Source of the DNA: Thiobacillus sp. UBA3361
Lineage (GTDB): Bacteria > Pseudomonadota > Gammaproteobacteria > Burkholderiales > Thiobacillaceae
Length of the DNA stretch: 40,327 bases
Direction of reading: 5' to 3'
Assembly: GCA_002360535.1 (NCBI GenBank)
Contig: DEQR01000015.1
Span: forward strand, 1 to 40,327
Position 1 is the stretch's first letter, and every line of letters begins with the position of its first letter. Under the pieces are notes generated by a model. It did not search any database. It was not told the DNA's origin and saw nothing but the letters and a program-made list of their open reading frames with translations. This document shows positions 23,349-31,752 of this stretch, in pieces. A program made the translations under genes and the position numbers.

Positions 23349-24692
23349 TCATAACGCCGCCAACAGCGCGTCCAGGGTCTCATAATCGCCCTCATCATGC
23401 CGATAGGCGCCGGCAGACCAGTGGCCTGCCCGCAGTTCCTGCAAGCAAGCCTGCAACCGATCCATCCCGGAGACGGTGACCACCCCCGGTGTGCCGAGAT
23501 ACGCATCACCACGCAACTCAAGGTTGATATCCACCTGCAGTGCCGGGAGGCCGGGATTTTGCAGCATTGCCGTGTAGATGGCAGTACTGGCCGGCGGGAA
23601 GCCGATTATCGCCCCACTCTGCCCGACATGACGATCAGCCGGGTCTTCCGGCGGCAACCAGACGATGCGTGGCGAAAGTCCGCGAATGCGGTTCATGACC
23701 CGAGCGTAGAGCGGACTGGCGGCCGACATGGGGTGGGGTTTGATGCGGATTTCCCAGCCATCCAGGATATCCAGCAGGACTTCCAGCACTCGTATTCGTG
23801 AGGCGATGAGTTGCTCGTCGGCTATGGGCATCCCATTTCTTGCCAGGAAACCCCAACTGGGTTCGATATCCAGAAAGCAGGTCACTACCCGCGGGAGGTC
23901 GCGAACCGTTTTTCGCTCCATGCCATAAGCCCGCCATACCGGGTCCGCGCACCCTGGCTTGAGGGGATGCGGGATGACGCACACCCGGCCCGCCGGGACC
24001 CCGGCACGAAGCATCATGGCCTGGTTGTCGCGGGTAAAGGCGATCGCGGCATCCATGCCCTGCAATCGCGTGTAGTCCAACCTGTAAACACCATTCACAC
24101 CGGGAAAAGGCCGTTGTCCGGCCAGCATGGGTAATACCCAGTACTCATAGGCCTGGGCCAGTCGCCGACGGACGCGTACCACGCTTCGCCGCAGGTCGCG
24201 CGGCAACCACCGGGGTAATCGGGTTTCGGCCGCATGGAGGTCCAGCAGCAGTGGCACCTCACGGGGGTTTCGCACCAACAGCAAGCCCATGCAACCTACG
24301 GTCTTCGCACCGGCTATCTCTTTGGCCTGACGCCGAAGGTAATGCTCGAAAACAGCCACGCCCGCGGCGAAGACAACCTTAGGTCGCCAAGTCATCACCA
24401 ACTGCCTGGCCAGGGCAGCCAAGCGGCGATGCCTATTCCGCCCCGGTTCGGGCGAGGAGCCGTACTGATTGACAGGCACCCGGCCGACCAGACCGGGGAA
24501 CAACGCAGTATTGGCCAGCAATTGCTCCGTTTCCGGGTCCAGCGTCTCATGCAGCAATACCACCCGTCGCGACTGACAGACTTGGTACAAATAACCGATC
24601 AGGGTGCTACGGAAAGTGCGCAAGATGTCCGTGTAGAACAACACATCCGCGCCGGGCCGTGCCGGGTCAGGGGGCCGGGGCAGCGACGTCAT
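23349..24692 (-). CDS. Uncharacterised GT-B-like protein, candidate nonulosonic acid transferase
   Basis: A 447-residue soluble protein I do not recognise as a named family. The C-terminal half looks like a GT-B donor domain: VCVIPHPLKPG (238-247), EIRIKPHP (314-321) and GAIIGFPPASTAIYTAML (360-377). The KPHP followed about 50 residues later by a small-residue/Ser-Thr motif recalls the HP and SS motifs of bacterial sialyltransferases and capsule transferases. It lies right after the legionaminic acid and flippase genes, so transfer of CMP-legionaminic acid is a reasonable idea. Its start overlaps the flippase 3' end by 26 bases. Without a match to a known sialyltransferase family this remains a hypothesis. 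Confidence 0.55.
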   Translation of the reverse strand: MTSLPRPPDPARPGADVLFYTDILRTFRSTLIGYLYQVCQSRRVVLLHETLDPETEQLLANTALFPGLVGRVPVNQYGSSPEPGRNRHRRLAALARQLVMTWRPKVVFAAGVAVFEHYLRRQAKEIAGAKTVGCMGLLLVRNPREVPLLLDLHAAETRLPRWLPRDLRRSVVRVRRRLAQAYEYWVLPMLAGQRPFPGVNGVYRLDYTRLQGMDAAIAFTRDNQAMMLRAGVPAGRVCVIPHPLKPGCADPVWRAYGMERKTVRDLPRVVTCFLDIEPSWGFLARNGMPIADEQLIASRIRVLEVLLDILDGWEIRIKPHPMSAASPLYARVMNRIRGLSPRIVWLPPEDPADRHVGQSGAIIGFPPASTAIYTAMLQNPGLPALQVDINLELRGDAYLGTPGVVTVSGMDRLQACLQELRAGHWSAGAYRHDEGDYETLDALLAAL

Positions 24693-26112
24693 GCTTCAAG
24701 GCCCGCAGGAATCGTATGAACAAGGGTGACGCCGTATCCCGGCAAAGCAGCCAAGCCGCGCCGGACGTGGCTGCCAACAGGAGCGCGTATAGCCATACGC
24801 TTCCGTATATCAGCAGGCATACGCTGGCTACCAAGCCGGAAAGGGTTGCCACTGCGATTGCCGTGACCAAGCGGCCCTCGCCACGCCAACCCGGGTAAGC
24901 GAGAAGATAGGTCCAAGCCGTCAGCATGGCCAGCAGTAAAAAGGATAGGGCCGCCCCTCTGGCGGCCCATCCCTCGATCAACAGCAACCCTATCAATAGA
25001 TTCGCCAGCGCCAGAAATGCCGATATGGCCAGTATTCGCCGGGTGCGCAGGTCATAGTAATAAAGAGGATAGGCAATGCTGTACAGGCCCGTGTAGAGGG
25101 GGGCCAGCAACATGACATAGAACAGAACTGCCTGAGCTTGATAGGTGGAAGGAAACACCATGCCATTGAGAAAGGCCTCACCCATGAGGACATAAGCCAC
25201 CAGCAGGGCCGGATAGACGATCATCAAGATAGCCATCATGCCGCGCAGGAGCGCCATGGCGCGGCCCTGGTCCTGCTCAACCAGCAGAAAATATTCCGGA
25301 GTCCAGGCCTTGTTCACGCCTGCCCAGAGGCCGTTGATCTGTATGACCAAGGCATTGAAATAGGCGAACACCCCCAACATGGCCAGTTCGGAATAATGGT
25401 CCATCAAAAGCCGCTGGGTATAGGTGACGAAGATCCCCAGCAACCCGTAGAACATCAGGGGCAAACCATAGCGCCCCAAATTCCTTCCCTCCGCCGCCAC
25501 CTCCGCAAGAGGAAGCCTCTCCGGAAAACCCTCACGCAACAGCGCGATCGTCAGCATGACCGTGGATGCGACGGCCGCGCTGGCAATCAGCAGCGCCGCA
25601 GTGGCTTCAAGCCACTGCGTGAACGCCAAGGCAAGAACGAAATACAGCAGCGCCTTCCCCAACTGGTAGCCGGCGTAACGACCGGCCTGACGGGCGGCCA
25701 CCTGACCGGACTGAAACAGGTTCCACAAGACATTGGCCAGCACCGCCAGCAATACCAGCCCAGCATGCCCGGTCACCCAATCCAGGATATTGCTCCAGCC
25801 CGCCGGACCGACAAAGGCCAGCAGACCCACCAACAGGGCCACGGCCAGGTAGGCGAGGGTGCCGTTGAGATAACCCGCGGCAAGCACGGTGGGCCGCTTG
25901 CCACCCTCTCCGGCAAAACGGACCAAAGCGGCATCCATGCCCAGGGTGGCCAGAGTGGTCAGGAGTTCCACGGCGAACATGGCCAGGGCGAACAGGCCGA
26001 TCTCGGCGGGCGGCAGCAGCCAGGGCAGGATCAGCCAGAGCAGGAACACCACGCCCTGGGACAACAACCCGCCCGCCGTGTAAGTGGCGGCCCGGCGCAA
26101 CAGGCCACTCAT
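24667..26112 (-). CDS. Wzx-type lipid-linked oligosaccharide flippase
   Basis: A 481-residue polytopic protein with about twelve to fourteen hydrophobic segments, no signal peptide, and the start MSGLLRRAATYTAGGLLSQG typical of the MOP-superfamily polysaccharide exporters. Charged residues in the first helices and the FAGEGGKRPTVLAAGYLNG loop fit the family. It moves the undecaprenyl-linked repeat unit across the inner membrane before Wzy polymerisation. It starts 24 bases after the SDR gene. It is somewhat more A+T-rich than the biosynthetic genes, as often seen for Wzx and Wzy. Confidence 0.93.
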   Translation of the reverse strand: MSGLLRRAATYTAGGLLSQGVVFLLWLILPWLLPPAEIGLFALAMFAVELLTTLATLGMDAALVRFAGEGGKRPTVLAAGYLNGTLAYLAVALLVGLLAFVGPAGWSNILDWVTGHAGLVLLAVLANVLWNLFQSGQVAARQAGRYAGYQLGKALLYFVLALAFTQWLEATAALLIASAAVASTVMLTIALLREGFPERLPLAEVAAEGRNLGRYGLPLMFYGLLGIFVTYTQRLLMDHYSELAMLGVFAYFNALVIQINGLWAGVNKAWTPEYFLLVEQDQGRAMALLRGMMAILMIVYPALLVAYVLMGEAFLNGMVFPSTYQAQAVLFYVMLLAPLYTGLYSIAYPLYYYDLRTRRILAISAFLALANLLIGLLLIEGWAARGAALSFLLLAMLTAWTYLLAYPGWRGEGRLVTAIAVATLSGLVASVCLLIYGSVWLYALLLAATSGAAWLLCRDTASPLFIRFLRALKHDVAAPAP

Positions 26113-26136
26113 GTCACCGGCCGGAAGCGGGGCGGG

Positions 26137-26907
26137 TCAGAGACTGAAGCCATCGTCCACGATCAGGTTCTGGCCGGTCACGTAGCGGGCATCGTCGGAG
26201 AGCAGGAACAACAGGGCGCCGGCCACATCCTCCGCCTCCAGCATGCCCTTGCCGCCGCAGTGGGCGTCGTAGCGGTCCAGAAAGGCCTGCGGCTGGCAGT
26301 CCAGGATGCCCCCCGGGCTCAGGGCATTCACCCGCACCCCATCCGCCTTGAAGTATTGGGCGAAGTAGCGGGTGAGCTGGATGACGGCGGACTTGATGGC
26401 GGCGTATTCCACCGGCATGGTCATCGAGGTCCCGGCGTAGATGTCGAAACGCGGCGCCAGGGTGCCATAGATGGAGGCCAGATTGACGATGGCGCCGCCG
26501 CCCTGGTCGCGGAAATACAGGGCGAAACGCTGCGCCACCAGGAAGTAGCCACCCAGGTGCAGGCCGGTATTGGCGCAGAAGTCCGCATAAGTGACCTCTT
26601 CCAGTTTGCGGCCATAGTTGGCGTTGCGCGGATAGGCGCTGTTGACCACCGCGTCGATGCGACCATGCCGCTCATGCAGGTCGGCGATCAGGCCGTCCAG
26701 CGCGTCGCCGTCGGTGATGTCCGATGGCGCCGCTTCGGCCTGTCCGCCATCCGCTTGGATGGTTCCCACGACCGCTCGGGCGGCGTCCAGGTCACGATCG
26801 GCCACCACGGCCAACCCGCCGGCCTGGGCCACCGCCAACGAGAAGCGCCGCCCCAGCAGCCCCGCGCCGCCGGAAATCACCACCACCTTGCCATCGAGCA
26901 GGCTCAT
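26137..26907 (-). CDS. Short-chain dehydrogenase, PtmA-like, in the nonulosonate module
   Basis: A 256-residue classical SDR with VVVISGGAGLLGRRF (8-22) as cofactor motif and a complete Ser145-Tyr168-Lys172 triad. The segment NSAYPRNANYGRKLEEVTYADF is the kind seen in PtmA-type SDRs of flagellin-glycan and nonulosonic acid loci. PtmA has been linked to legionaminic acid biosynthesis in Campylobacter. Its ATG overlaps the nitrilase stop by four bases. It may oxidise a sugar or an acyl precursor that the class III aminotransferase then aminates; the direction and substrate are not known. Confidence 0.82.
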   Translation of the reverse strand: MSLLDGKVVVISGGAGLLGRRFSLAVAQAGGLAVVADRDLDAARAVVGTIQADGGQAEAAPSDITDGDALDGLIADLHERHGRIDAVVNSAYPRNANYGRKLEEVTYADFCANTGLHLGGYFLVAQRFALYFRDQGGGAIVNLASIYGTLAPRFDIYAGTSMTMPVEYAAIKSAVIQLTRYFAQYFKADGVRVNALSPGGILDCQPQAFLDRYDAHCGGKGMLEAEDVAGALLFLLSDDARYVTGQNLIVDDGFSL

Positions 26908-27704
26908 TGCGGCGCCTCCAGAAATCGTCTGTACAACATGAAACGCTTGTCCCGCACGGTGGGGAAGGCCGCACGGTAGCGGGGGGTTTCGGCCGGATCG
27001 ATCTCAAACACCTCCAGTTCGCCCTGGCCGGCGATGGGTTGGACCGGCTCACCGTCCGGCGCCACCAGCAGGCTGCTGTGCTCGAAATGCAGGCCGTTGC
27101 CATCTTGCCCGATACGGTTTACGCCCAGCACGAAACACTGGTTCTCGATGGCGCGGGCGCGCAGCAGGACACGCCAATGCTCCACCCGCCGCGCCGGCCA
27201 GTTGGCGATCACCACGAAGGCATCGCAGTCGGGTGCCATGGCCGAGAAGGGTTCGGGGAAGCGCAGGTCGTAGCAGATGCCGCAGCCCAGCCGCAGACCG
27301 CCGGCTCGAAACACGGCCAATTCCTGCCCCGCCTGGTAGGATTTCTCCTCACCCGCGAAGGTGAATGGATGCAGCTTGGTATAGACGGCATCGACCCGGC
27401 CGTCCCGAAGGGCGGCGCAGAGAGTATTGCGAGGGCGCGCATCCCCCTCGCCCCGCAGCGCCGCGCCGAAGACCACCTCCAGATCGTACTGCCGAGCCAG
27501 TTCGCCAAAACGGCGCAGGCTCGGCGCATCCTCGATAGGCTCTGCAAGACTGGCATCCAGGGCATAGCCCGTGAGGGTCATTTCGGGGAACACGAGCAGA
27601 GCGCAGCCCAAGGCCTTTGCCTCGCTTGCAAGGATTTCGCAGCGGGCAAAGTTGGCCGTCTTGTCCTGCCAGACCTGGTCCAGGGAGACGAGGGCGACTC
27701 GCAT
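26904..27704 (-). CDS. Carbon-nitrogen hydrolase, omega-amidase (Nit2/YafV)-like
   Basis: A 266-residue nitrilase-superfamily protein with the complete Glu-Lys-Cys catalytic set: Glu41 in VFPEMTLTGY, Lys110 in YTKLHPFTFAGEE, and Cys144 in GICYDLRFPEPF. The last motif matches the Nit2/YafV omega-amidase group. Family knowledge: omega-amidases hydrolyse 2-oxoglutaramate, the keto product of glutamine transaminases, and so pull transamination forward. The start ATG 27704 shares a base with the aminotransferase stop (TGATG), meaning the two genes are translationally coupled. This suggests the pair works as a glutamine-driven transamination unit. Alternatives are an amidase acting on an N-acyl or acetimidoyl group of the nonulosonate. 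Confidence 0.85.
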   Translation of the reverse strand: MRVALVSLDQVWQDKTANFARCEILASEAKALGCALLVFPEMTLTGYALDASLAEPIEDAPSLRRFGELARQYDLEVVFGAALRGEGDARPRNTLCAALRDGRVDAVYTKLHPFTFAGEEKSYQAGQELAVFRAGGLRLGCGICYDLRFPEPFSAMAPDCDAFVVIANWPARRVEHWRVLLRARAIENQCFVLGVNRIGQDGNGLHFEHSSLLVAPDGEPVQPIAGQGELEVFEIDPAETPRYRAAFPTVRDKRFMLYRRFLEAPQ

Positions 27705-28996
27705 CAGTTGAATTTCCTGAACACCGGCTTGATGGCGGGCCCTTCCAGGTACTTGTCCACGCCCTCCTCCAGTGCCCGGCTGTAAACGGCAAAGGTAGCG
27801 TCGAGGGCCTGCTCGGTGAAGGCCAGTTCCGCGTCGCCGTGCCGCCAGGACAGGGCGATCCAGGGCATGAGCACCCCGTTGCGGACCATTTCCTGGGCAT
27901 ACAGCGTGCGCAGGGGGAGGGAAGCGGCGCCGGTGTCGTCCAGGGTCAGGTAATAGGGCGAACAGGGAAATCCGCCCACCTTGAATCTGTCGGCCACGCC
28001 ATGCCGGGCGGCGGCGGCCTGCATGGCATCCATCAGGCGGCGCCCGTAGTCCCACAGGTGGGCCACCACATCGTGCCGGCGCATGAACGCCATGGCGGCC
28101 ACGAAGGCCCCCAGTCCGGCCATCTCGGCGCCATGGGTGGTGGACAGCAGGAACAGGCGTTCGCGGCCCTCGAATTCGATGGCCCCCAACTCCATGATCT
28201 CCCGCCGCCCTGCAACGCAGGAGACGGAAAAACCGTTGGCCATGGCCTTGCCGAAGGTGCACAGATCGGGTTCCAGGCCGTAGAGATGCTGGGCGCCCTT
28301 CAGGTGCCAGCGGAAGCCGGTGATCATCTCGTCCAGAATCAGCACCATGCCGTGCCGGCGGCACAGGGCCTGGACCCGGTGCAGGAAATCGTCACAGGGT
28401 TCTTCCGTCGTCACCGGCTCCAGCACCACGCAGGCGATCCGGCCCGGAAATTCGGCCACCAGCGCCTCCAGGGAAGCCAGATCGTTGTAGCGGAACAGCT
28501 TGGTTTTCTCGATCGTGTCCTGAGGGATACCCCGGGTCAGGGGCGTGGAGCCGATGAACCAGTCGTCGTAGGAAAAAAACGGGTGTTCGGCGCAGCGCGC
28601 CACCAAGTCGCGGCCGGTATAGGCACGGGCCAGCTTGACGGCGGCGGAGACCGAGGTGGAGCCGTTCTTGGTGAATTTCACCATGTCCACCGAATCGATC
28701 AGGTCCACCAACAACTCTGCCGCCTCCAGCTCGATCAGGGAGGGACGGGTGAGATTGTTGCCGTTCTGGATCTGGGCAATGGCCGCCGCGTCGATCTCCT
28801 CTTCCGCATAACCGATATGCACCGCCCGCAAGGCCATGCCGTAGTCCAGAAAGCGATTGCCTTCGGCATCGAAGACATGGGCCCCCTTGCCACGGGCGAG
28901 GATCTGGGGCGCGTTGGACGGGAACTGGTCGAACCCCCGTGAGTAGGTGTGGGCACCACCTGGGATGACGCGCAACAGGCGTTCCTGATAGTTCAT
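27704..28996 (-). CDS. Class III PLP aminotransferase, glutamate-1-semialdehyde aminomutase-like
   Basis: A 430-residue fold-type I, class III enzyme. Features are RVIPGGAHTYSRG (9-21, GSA-aminomutase-like start), NGSTSVSAAVKLARAYTGRD (111-130) for the PLP phosphate, LDEMITGFRW with Asp222/Glu223, and the Schiff-base Lys250 in CTFGKAMANG. It is not heme HemL by context: it lies between a Gfo/Idh dehydrogenase and an omega-amidase in a legionaminic acid operon and has divergent substrate-loop residues. Class III enzymes aminate aldehydes or ketones, or shift amino groups. The product may be an aminated sugar or an amino-acid-derived acyl donor. Both ends overlap neighbours (ATGA and TGATG). 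Confidence 0.87.
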   Translation of the reverse strand: MNYQERLLRVIPGGAHTYSRGFDQFPSNAPQILARGKGAHVFDAEGNRFLDYGMALRAVHIGYAEEEIDAAAIAQIQNGNNLTRPSLIELEAAELLVDLIDSVDMVKFTKNGSTSVSAAVKLARAYTGRDLVARCAEHPFFSYDDWFIGSTPLTRGIPQDTIEKTKLFRYNDLASLEALVAEFPGRIACVVLEPVTTEEPCDDFLHRVQALCRRHGMVLILDEMITGFRWHLKGAQHLYGLEPDLCTFGKAMANGFSVSCVAGRREIMELGAIEFEGRERLFLLSTTHGAEMAGLGAFVAAMAFMRRHDVVAHLWDYGRRLMDAMQAAAARHGVADRFKVGGFPCSPYYLTLDDTGAASLPLRTLYAQEMVRNGVLMPWIALSWRHGDAELAFTEQALDATFAVYSRALEEGVDKYLEGPAIKPVFRKFN

Positions 28997-29994
28997 GGTG
29001 TGGACTCCGCCAGGGCTTCCAGGCGATAGAGGGTTTGCAGGACGGCGTAGTCATCCGCCAGGGTGTTGGGGTAGCGGGAAAAATCGCCGCTTTGGGCAGC
29101 CGCCACGAAATCCGCCATCTCGGCGATGTAGGGCTCCTCCGGGTTGATGTAGCCCGTTTCCACGGTGCCGCCGCCCAGGTCAAAACGTATCCAGTCCGGA
29201 TGATCGAGGTTGGCATAGCGCACGCAGTTCTCGTCGGCGCTGAACACCAGTTCGCCGGCGCTGCCGATGACCCGCAGTTCACGGCAGGCGACCGGACGGG
29301 ACAGCACCTCCACCGTCATGCTGGCCAGCACGTTGCCGGGGTAGCGCAATAAGCAGTGATAGAGGTCGTCGATGTCGGCCGGCATGTCCGACAGTTTGGC
29401 CTTGGCGCAGGCCAGCGGCTCGGGCTCACCGAAGATGTCGTTGAGCCAGGTCAGCTCGAAGGGCACGATCTCGCGGCAACCGCCCGTGGCACGGTCGGTG
29501 ACATAGAACTCGCGGATGTCCTCCCAGGGGTGCCAGTCGGGCAGCCACTGCCCGGTCTGGTAATTGAAGTTCAGCACCTTGCCGATGGCACCGGCCCGGA
29601 TAAGTTCTCCCACCTTACGCGGCCCCGGAAAGTGGCGCATGGTGCAGGACGGCGCCATGAGCACGCCGGTTTCCGTGCAACGCCGATGCAGGGCCAGGAT
29701 ACGCTCCGCCTCAACCACCGAGGCCTCGATGAAGCAGGGCAGGCCGCGTTCCGCGGCCGCCTCGGCATAATCCATATGGTGGCGGGGCGAGGTGGAGATC
29801 ACCAGGGCGTCTGGATGAAAGGCCTCCAGCGCGCCGCGTAAATCGTTGAAAGGCGTGATGCCGTACTTGGCCACCGCTTCTTCCAGGCGGTCCCCGCGAA
29901 GATCGAAGCCCGCCACCGCGCCATGGCCCAATGCCTGAAGGTTGCGCACTCGCCGCTTGCCCATGGAGCCCAGGCCCACCACCAGGAATCTCAT
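28993..29994 (-). CDS. Gfo/Idh/MocA-family oxidoreductase
   Basis: A 333-residue NAD(P)-dependent dehydrogenase. The N-terminal Rossmann domain begins MRFLVVGLGSMGKRRVRNL (GxGxxG at 7-12), with the family segment ALVISTSPRHHMDYAEAAAERG; the C-terminal domain carries the mixed-sheet substrate domain (GGCREIVPFELTWLNDIFG). Start ATG 29994 overlaps the CMP-sugar synthetase stop by ATGA. In nonulosonate loci such enzymes oxidise or reduce a sugar intermediate. Its place before the aminotransferase suggests it makes the carbonyl that is aminated, but which carbon or molecule is unknown. Confidence 0.87.
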   Translation of the reverse strand: MRFLVVGLGSMGKRRVRNLQALGHGAVAGFDLRGDRLEEAVAKYGITPFNDLRGALEAFHPDALVISTSPRHHMDYAEAAAERGLPCFIEASVVEAERILALHRRCTETGVLMAPSCTMRHFPGPRKVGELIRAGAIGKVLNFNYQTGQWLPDWHPWEDIREFYVTDRATGGCREIVPFELTWLNDIFGEPEPLACAKAKLSDMPADIDDLYHCLLRYPGNVLASMTVEVLSRPVACRELRVIGSAGELVFSADENCVRYANLDHPDWIRFDLGGGTVETGYINPEEPYIAEMADFVAAAQSGDFSRYPNTLADDYAVLQTLYRLEALAESTP

Positions 29995-30707
29995 GTCAGC
30001 CCCCATTCGTGTCTCATGACCGCCTCCACGCACAGGAAGTCGTACAAGTCGTCGATTTCGTAGTGCTGGTAGCGCTTGATCCCGTACCAGGCCGCCCGGC
30101 GGGCGTAAAAGGTGTTTTCCTCCAACAGCGTGGCCGTCTTGGCAATGTAGGCCACGCCGTAGGGGAAATAAGCCGGCGCATTGTCCTGGCGACGGGTACT
30201 CTGGGCCAACTCCGGACAGAAGGGTTCGAAGCCCCTGCCTGCCATGCGCTTCATGATGGAGGGATGCTCGGTCACCTGCCCCATGCTGACGATGCTGTCG
30301 TATTCGGCAGCCAGCCCATGCAAGGCCTGCAAGGCCCGGTCGATGTCATCGTCCTCGCGCAGGGGTGAGGTGGGCTCCAGCAGCGCGGTGTAGTCGAAGG
30401 TCTCCCCCAGGCTGTCCCGGTAGTGGGCCAGGGCATGGCGGATGACGTCGTAGGTGGAGGCGGTGTCGGTGGCCAGTTCGGCGGGACGCAGGAAAGGAAC
30501 CTCGGCACCGTGATCGCGAGCCACCCCGGCGATGGCCGGGTCGTCCGTCGAGACCACCACCCGGTCGAGATGGCGGGATTTGAGCGCCTTGTCGATGCTC
30601 CAGGCGATGAGCGGCCTGCCGCACAGGGGGCGGATGTTCTTGCCCGGCAGGCCCTTCGAGCCGCCGCGTGCGGGGATGATGGCGATGACCCGCCGGCCGT
30701 CAATCAT
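29991..30707 (-). CDS. legF: CMP-legionaminic acid (acylneuraminate) cytidylyltransferase
   Basis: The 238-residue protein carries the nucleotide-binding signature IIPARGGSKGLPGKN (about 10-24) and LLEPTSPLREDDDI of CMP-sialic/legionaminic acid synthetases. It activates the nine-carbon acid with CTP before transfer. Length fits NeuA/LegF without the extra esterase domain. It overlaps the PtmE-like gene by 8 bases and the Gfo/Idh gene by ATGA. Legionaminic rather than neuraminic specificity is inferred from the LegB/LegC/PtmE neighbours. Confidence 0.9.
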   Translation of the reverse strand: MIDGRRVIAIIPARGGSKGLPGKNIRPLCGRPLIAWSIDKALKSRHLDRVVVSTDDPAIAGVARDHGAEVPFLRPAELATDTASTYDVIRHALAHYRDSLGETFDYTALLEPTSPLREDDDIDRALQALHGLAAEYDSIVSMGQVTEHPSIMKRMAGRGFEPFCPELAQSTRRQDNAPAYFPYGVAYIAKTATLLEENTFYARRAAWYGIKRYQHYEIDDLYDFLCVEAVMRHEWGLT

Positions 30708-31752
30708 CGAAGATGCTCCAATAGTCCGTGTGCGCTCGTTCGAAGTCTTCCATGCGGCCGATGTCCAACCAGTATTCGTGGATCGGGAAGCCGACGGTGG
30801 GCAAACCTTGGTCCATCAGTTCCTGGAACAGGGTCGGCATGTCGAAGTAGCGGTTCGGCGGCACCAGATCCAGCACCTCGGGCTGCAGCACATAGATGCC
30901 GGCGCTGACGAACACTTTCTCCACCGGCTTCTCCACCAGACTGAGCAGGCGGTTGCCGTCCATGCGCACCACGCCGAAAGGGACTGTGTGGGAAAACTCA
31001 CGCACCCCAAGCGTGGCAACCGCCTGGTTGCGCAGGTGGAACTCCATCAGGGACTCGAAATTCACCCGCGTCATGATGTCCCCGTTCATCACCAGCAAGG
31101 GCAATGTCGGGCGTTCCTCCAGCAGGCTCAGGGCACCGGCCGTGCCCAGCCGCTCGCGTTCATGCAGGTAGCGGATATCCACGCCCCAGCGCGAACCGTC
31201 GCCGAAGTGCTCGCGCACCATCTCGGCCTTGTAATTCACTGAGATGTAGAAACGGTGGAAGCCATAGTCCATGAAATTCTGCAGGATGGTCTCCAGAATG
31301 GGCCGATCTCCCACATGGAGCATAGGCTTGGGGCGCTCGTTGGTCAGGGGGGCGAGACGGGTGCCCAGACCACCGGCCATCAGCACCACCGGATTGTCCC
31401 GGCGTACGGGCTTGAGTAGATCGTCCAGGGTCTCCAGGCCCACGAGGACGCCGCTTCCATTCACCACCGGCAGCTGGTGGATGCGATGCTGCTTCATCAT
31501 GGCCAGGATGTTGGCATTGTCCTCGCCCTCGCGAACGCGGTAAGGCTCAGGATTCATGATGGTCCGCACCGGCTCGTCCAGGCCCACGCCCGACAGGATG
31601 CCCCGGCGCACGTCACCGTCGGTGACGGTTCCCAGCAGCCGGCCGTCCGCATCCGCCACCAGGGCGATCTGCAAGGCTGCGGCGTCGATGGCGCGCACCG
31701 TGTCGCGGATACTGTCATCGGGTGCGACCAGAACATCCCGCCAGTGGCTCAC
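30700..31752 (-). CDS. ptmE: CBS-domain sugar-phosphate nucleotidyltransferase, PtmE-like
   Basis: A 350-residue fusion of a CBS pair (about residues 5-115, VADADGRLLGTVTDGDVRRG and HQLPVVNGSGVLVGL) and a nucleotidyltransferase (VVLMAGGLGTRLAPLTNERP, KPMLHVGDRPILE). This architecture is that of PtmE, the GlcN-1-phosphate guanylyltransferase that starts GDP-linked legionaminic acid synthesis in Campylobacter. Hence the pathway here probably runs on GDP- and not UDP-sugars. CBS domains often bind adenylates and may regulate flux. It starts at GTG 31752 (GTGA overlap with the acyltransferase stop). Confidence 0.87.
   Translation of the reverse strand: MSHWRDVLVAPDDSIRDTVRAIDAAALQIALVADADGRLLGTVTDGDVRRGILSGVGLDEPVRTIMNPEPYRVREGEDNANILAMMKQHRIHQLPVVNGSGVLVGLETLDDLLKPVRRDNPVVLMAGGLGTRLAPLTNERPKPMLHVGDRPILETILQNFMDYGFHRFYISVNYKAEMVREHFGDGSRWGVDIRYLHERERLGTAGALSLLEERPTLPLLVMNGDIMTRVNFESLMEFHLRNQAVATLGVREFSHTVPFGVVRMDGNRLLSLVEKPVEKVFVSAGIYVLQPEVLDLVPPNRYFDMPTLFQELMDQGLPTVGFPIHEYWLDIGRMEDFERAHTDYWSIFDD

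Noticed and set aside
25138..26979. Long plus-strand open frame (613 codons) opposite Wzx and SDR genes
   Set aside because: It spans two well-supported genes on the other strand and shows only low-complexity Gln/His/Gly-rich sequence.
27704..28364. N-terminal extension of the nitrilase frame up to 28364
   Set aside because: The extension lies out of frame within the aminotransferase gene; the nitrilase-family N terminus begins exactly at ATG 27704.
27704..28996. hemL (glutamate-1-semialdehyde aminomutase of heme synthesis)
   Set aside because: The context is a nonulosonate operon with overlapping genes, and the sequence around the PLP lysine (CTFGKAMANG) differs from the GGGMPVGA-type HemL motif.
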